A DNA stretch of 46,376 bases from Myroides albus (GTDB taxonomy: Bacteria; Bacteroidota; Bacteroidia; Flavobacteriales; Flavobacteriaceae), in the NCBI RefSeq assembly GCF_009711045.1, contig NZ_WMJX01000023.1, forward strand, positions 1 to 46,376, written 5' to 3'. Under the pieces are notes generated by a model that saw only the letters and a list, made by a program, of their open reading frames with translations, did no database searches and had not been told where the DNA came from. This document shows, in pieces, positions 43,227-46,376 of this stretch. The stretch's first letter is position 1; the number at the start of each line of letters is the position of its first letter. The position numbers and the translations under genes were made by a program.

Positions 43227-43958
43227 ATGGTTTTTATAGTACCCTTTATAGCGGTCATTGTAGGATACCTAATAGCGGTTCTCCTACAGCCCAAAAACAA
43301 AAAGCACCTAAAGCTACTTATGGCTTTTAGTGGTTCATTTCTATTGACGTTGACTGTAACACATCTACTTCCTGACGTTTACAGCTATGGAATAGAAGAT
43401 CAAGCTCATCAGCATTTAGCTGATGCACATGGGCATGGACATGCCCACAATGGCAATACGACAATCGGCTTTTTCATTATGATTGGTATTGTATTTCAAA
43501 TTGTATTAGAATACTTTTCGAAAGGAGCTGAACACGGACATGTACATGCACACGACAAATTAGACAAGATCCCTTGGTTATTGTTTATCAGTTTGTGCAT
43601 ACATGCTCTATTTGAAGGAATGCCAGTGAGTCAACATCATGAATTAGCTTGGGGAATAGCGATACATCACTTGCCAATTGCGGTAATACTTACTGCCTTT
43701 TTTATTAATGGTGAAATGAATAAAAAGTCTATTTTATTCTTTATGCTTGTTTTTGCTGCGATGACACCTTTGGGTACTTTAATATCAGGTGAAATTACCT
43801 TCTTGACTCATTATTATGCTGAAATATCAGCAATTGTAGTTGGTATCCTATTCCATATATCTTCTACAATTATTTTTGAAAGCAATGAAGATCATAAGTT
43901 TAATATAAATAAATTAGTTGCAATTATCTTAGGTGTGATTGCCGCCTATTTTATCTAA
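43227..43958 (+). CDS. ZIP family metal transporter
   Basis: A 243-aa inner-membrane protein with about eight helices. Two histidine-rich loops are visible (HQHLADAHGHGHAHNGN and EHGHVHAHDK). The metal-site helices have ICIHALFEGMPVSQHHE (HxxxEG) and IAIHHLPIAVIL (HH.P), the two key ZIP motifs. It probably imports zinc or another divalent metal. It is translationally close to the methyltransferase gene. Not to be confused with a cation-diffusion exporter, which has a different helix pattern. Confidence 0.88.
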   Translation: MVFIVPFIAVIVGYLIAVLLQPKNKKHLKLLMAFSGSFLLTLTVTHLLPDVYSYGIEDQAHQHLADAHGHGHAHNGNTTIGFFIMIGIVFQIVLEYFSKGAEHGHVHAHDKLDKIPWLLFISLCIHALFEGMPVSQHHELAWGIAIHHLPIAVILTAFFINGEMNKKSILFFMLVFAAMTPLGTLISGEITFLTHYYAEISAIVVGILFHISSTIIFESNEDHKFNINKLVAIILGVIAAYFI

Positions 43959-43981
43959 CTTATTTCTTCAGTAAAATATAG

Positions 43982-44011
43982 AAGTCGATAGTAAAAATTT
44001 ACCATCGACTT
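43982..44011 (+). terminator. terminator of the ZIP transporter operon
   Basis: AAGTCGAT-A-GTAAA pairs with TTTAC-C-ATCGACTT (13 pairs, one mismatch), followed by a T-run. Confidence 0.8.
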
Positions 44012-44481
44012 TTTTTATCTTATGATTAAAGCTCAAAGTTTCGATTATATTATTCAAATTAATATAATATGAATTCAACTTAAGCCAGTAGTCTATTTTC
44101 ATCAAAAATATTGTAAATACAATACGTTTAGAGCTTTTGTTTTGTATGTTTAACTTGGCACAAACAATTCAGTTCACCCCTTTAATCTTTTAGCAATCAC
44201 ATTTTTCTTCTAATATAGATTAGCAAGTAATAAAATCTGTGAGTTCATTGCGTTTTCTTGACTTTAATACTTAATGAACGCTCTTGGCGAACGTTTTATT
44301 CTAATAATCAAACTTACGTGAACTTAGCTTTCTTGTAATAATCTAATAAGTAAAGTAAAAGCACATAAAAAAATTGGAAAAACAGAATCATAAAATATCA
44401 TTGTCAAAAATAGTTACTTAAAAAAAACTATTGATTACCCATTTCTATCTATAACCAACCCTTTACTCTATTCCAATTTAA

Positions 44482-44594
44482 TAGGGAGTTGCTTGAGATT
44501 TTCTTGCACCTTTCTTGCACCTTTCTTCGAGAAAAGTGCCTTCTTGGCAAGGAAACCCCCAAGAATCCCCCAGCAAACCCGAACAAAGTGCAAG
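44482..44594 (-). repeat. dispersed intergenic repeat, copy 2
   Basis: In reverse complement it aligns with 22079-22180. The core at 44503-44594 starts CTTGCACC and ends GTGCAAG. Here the 11-base unit CTTGCACCTTT is duplicated in tandem (44503-44513 and 44514-44524), and the opposite arm has extra GGGTTT-like units. TAGGGAGTT (44483-44491) is the counterpart of AACTCCCTA at 22172-22180. Confidence 0.7.
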
Positions 44595-44975
44595 CTAAGA
44601 CACTTAATAAAACATCAATTAAACTTTCCTTCCTTTTAACTTGGTCTTCAACATCAGTGATTTAGTGATAAGTAACATCGATATATTTTAGGATTGAATA
44701 TTGGTAAATTATTACCTAAAAAACACTCATTCTATTTCATTCTATACTTATATCGAACTCAAGTTATTATAAGTAAATCTAACTAAGCCCTTAAGTACCA
44801 TTGGTCGAGCATCTATTCTCCATAAAAAGACCAAAGATCCTATAATTAATAATAAATACTAAGCCATTATTCTATTACATCAAAGAAAAAAGTACTTGAA
44901 AACTAAAACTTTAAAAGTCATATCTCTCTATGAAGATCTCTCGTACTTTACGATCTTTACCAATGAGAATAAAAA

Positions 44976-45008
44976 AAAGCGACATCTAATTAAATTAGAT
45001 GTCGCTTT
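44976..45008 (-). terminator. terminator of the right-end surface protein gene
   Basis: 15-base perfect stem AAAGCGACATCTAAT / ATTAGATGTCGCTTT with a 3-base loop, 30 bases after the stop on the minus strand. Confidence 0.85.
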
Positions 45009-45037
45009 ACTAATAAATAGAGTGAATAACTAAGTTA

Positions 45038-46376
45038 CTATTTTGATAATTTACCTTCCAGAGCTTTTAATCTTGCTTCCATTTGATCAACTTGATTCTG
45101 CAAACTATTAATTTGCTCTTGTTGTTCAATTGTGTGTAAGTACAGCTCTTCAATTTTTTCTAACTGTTGAATTGACAACTCAGTAAAATCAATCATATAC
45201 TTACCATCTTCTGATTTAGTTACTTCCGATATTTTTGTAACACCTGGTAAGTGATTGTATTTTTCAACAAATTCTTTAACGTAATCAAGAGATTTAAACT
45301 CATAGGTCAAATTCAAATCAGATGCACCTGTAAAGTACTTTTCAAATACGTAATCCGCATAAATAGAACTTCCTGAGAAGAACTTACCTGAAATTACCAC
45401 ATCTCCATCAACAGACAACTTAGTCTTAGTTGATTTCGGATTAGTTAATAAAGTATTCCCACCAATTGCAACTGTACCTGTATGAGCAATATTATCACTG
45501 TCAAGTTTAGCTATATTTGCAGATCCTTGTACTAACCAAGGATTCTTCGCATCATTTGCTATCATTTGTGTAATATTAACCCTCTTTTCATCTTCATCAT
45601 TTACAACAACTAAAACAACATCACCCGCATCATCAATCACTGTAACTTTACTACCTTCCGTCTTCATAGTGTTCTTGATAATTTCTTCAAGTAAACTATA
45701 ATTATCCCCTTGATTAATGATTGTTTTAAATGTATCTGCAACATCTTGAGTAACAGCTATTTTATGTGTATTACCAGACTCATCAACATAATCGTAATCA
45801 ATTACATTTCCTTTAGTATTATCTGGTAATGTTACTTCAGTAGTATTCTTGGTTAAACCAGTTACGGTTTCTAAGAATGTACCCGCCTCAGCTTTTCCAT
45901 TATTAAACGTAAATCCAACACCTTTTTTATCTACTTTACTAGCTGCAGTATTAGTTATACTTGCTAATGGAGCTTGTTGGTTCACAATATTCTCAATCAA
46001 CTGTTTATTTCCATCTTTATTCAAAACTGTCTTAAATGTCTTAGAAATATCTTCTGTAACATTTAATGAATGCGTATTGGTTGACTCATCAGTATATTTA
46101 TAAACAACAGCATCTCCTTGAGTAGTGTCATCTAATGTTACTGTTACAGTCTCTGACAATATATCTGTTACAGTTTCTAAGAATGTACCTGCCTCAGCTT
46201 TTCCATTATTAAAAGTAAAACCAGCACCTTTTTTATCTGCTTTAATAGCTGTCGTATTGGTTATACTACCATAATTTTGAACACGTTGAATTTCTGTAGT
46301 CAAATCTAATGCTTCTGTTTTATCTCCATCTTTATAAGAAATTGTGATATTTCCAGTTGTAGCATCTTTAGAAACA
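45038..46376 (-). CDS. C-terminal part of a large repeat-containing surface protein (5' end outside the window)
   Basis: The frame is open to the window edge, so at least 446 residues are visible and the N terminus lies beyond. Two 102-aa repeats are seen, each opening SITNT-A-K-DKKG-GFTFNNGKAEAGTFLETVT and ending with a YxDESxNTHxxxVTxD block; a diverged earlier unit (NITISYKDGDKTEALDLTTEI) precedes them. The last 110 residues (KFFSGSSIYADYVFEKYF, FVEKYNHLPGVTKISEV, LSIQQLEKIEELYLHTIEQQ) resemble the tail segment of Bacteroidota adhesin-like proteins related to phage tail-fibre chaperone domains. They end in a coiled coil. There is no type IX sorting signal at the C terminus. Probably secreted or cell-surface. 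Confidence 0.82.
   Translation of the reverse strand, partial: VSKDATTGNITISYKDGDKTEALDLTTEIQRVQNYGSITNTTAIKADKKGAGFTFNNGKAEAGTFLETVTDILSETVTVTLDDTTQGDAVVYKYTDESTNTHSLNVTEDISKTFKTVLNKDGNKQLIENIVNQQAPLASITNTAASKVDKKGVGFTFNNGKAEAGTFLETVTGLTKNTTEVTLPDNTKGNVIDYDYVDESGNTHKIAVTQDVADTFKTIINQGDNYSLLEEIIKNTMKTEGSKVTVIDDAGDVVLVVVNDEDEKRVNITQMIANDAKNPWLVQGSANIAKLDSDNIAHTGTVAIGGNTLLTNPKSTKTKLSVDGDVVISGKFFSGSSIYADYVFEKYFTGASDLNLTYEFKSLDYVKEFVEKYNHLPGVTKISEVTKSEDGKYMIDFTELSIQQLEKIEELYLHTIEQQEQINSLQNQVDQMEARLKALEGKLSK

Larger units (their letters stand above)
43959..45037. other. 1.08-kb non-coding region between convergent genes
   Basis: Two terminators sit at its ends (43982-44011 and 44976-45008). Between them no credible reading frame was found on either strand, only AT-rich sequence and the dispersed repeat copy 2 at 44482-44594. 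The length is unusual for a gap between convergent genes, which needs no promoter. Confidence 0.6.

Overview
The window is about 46 kb of AT-rich (roughly one third GC) bacterial chromosome. It is most likely from a Flavobacteriaceae member, and the content looks Myroides-like. The genus is an inference. The phylum and class are better supported. Genes lack Shine-Dalgarno sequences, and many starts are preceded by the Bacteroidota sigma -7 box TAnnTTTG. Lipoproteins carry CSSDD-type surface-export signals. The window also contains families typical of Flavobacteriia (DUF4920, DUF3822, DUF6095, a MnmD-type methyltransferase, secreted head domains of the GLLLPRV...GVYxWDGxKW type). No phage, insertion sequence, CRISPR array, tRNA or rRNA was seen. 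The only RNA gene found is rnpB.

Layout. 1-5.4 kb: SIMPL-domain protein, rhomboid protease, acyltransferase, TIGR02117 protein, glmM and a DUF479 phosphodiesterase-like protein. 5.5-9.9 kb: ClC chloride channel, a long non-coding leader, then cysE-cysK (cysteine synthesis). 9.9-13.2 kb: e(P4) acid phosphatase lipoprotein, a small surface lipoprotein and nhaC. 13.2-17.5 kb, all minus strand: guaB, HMG-CoA lyase, LysE exporter and pyrD. 17.9-21.7 kb: three tandem secreted paralogues, the first being a stand-alone N-terminal domain. 22.4-25.2 kb: a 941-aa FAD/Fe-S D-2-hydroxyacid dehydrogenase. 25.5-29.4 kb: an HMA-AraC fusion regulator, a GNAT-lipoprotein pair, a 63-aa conserved protein, and an overlapping DUF4920/cytochrome-like/mnmD operon. 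29.6-36.1 kb: ilvE, a small membrane protein, an SRPBCC protein, kdsB, a RecD-like helicase, DUF3822 and rsmD. 36.2-39.1 kb: rnpB (minus), then murQ, DUF6095, a lipoprotein and terC. 39.1-44 kb: TrmH-type methyltransferase, a sirtuin without zinc cysteines, a lipoprotein, a 77-aa membrane protein, an RlmL-like methyltransferase, a SAM methyltransferase and a His-rich ZIP transporter. The right end is the C-terminal part of a large repeat-containing surface protein that runs off the window.

Most of this is housekeeping: amino-sugar and wall recycling (glmM, murQ), KDO (kdsB), nucleotides (guaB, pyrD), cysteine and branched-chain amino acids, and RNA modification (mnmD, rsmD, TrmH, RlmL). The less ordinary parts are these: an intergenic repeat present twice in opposite orientations (about 22.1 kb and 44.5 kb); the tandem secreted paralogues, with a near-identical internal tract and a hairpin just before two of the starts; an AraC regulator fused to a CxxC metal-binding-like domain and preceded by dyad boxes; palindromes in front of cysE and guaB; and a ClC gene whose promoter abuts its start codon. 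I see no clear new multi-gene defence or metabolic system. The dispersed repeat and the paralogue cluster are the best leads.
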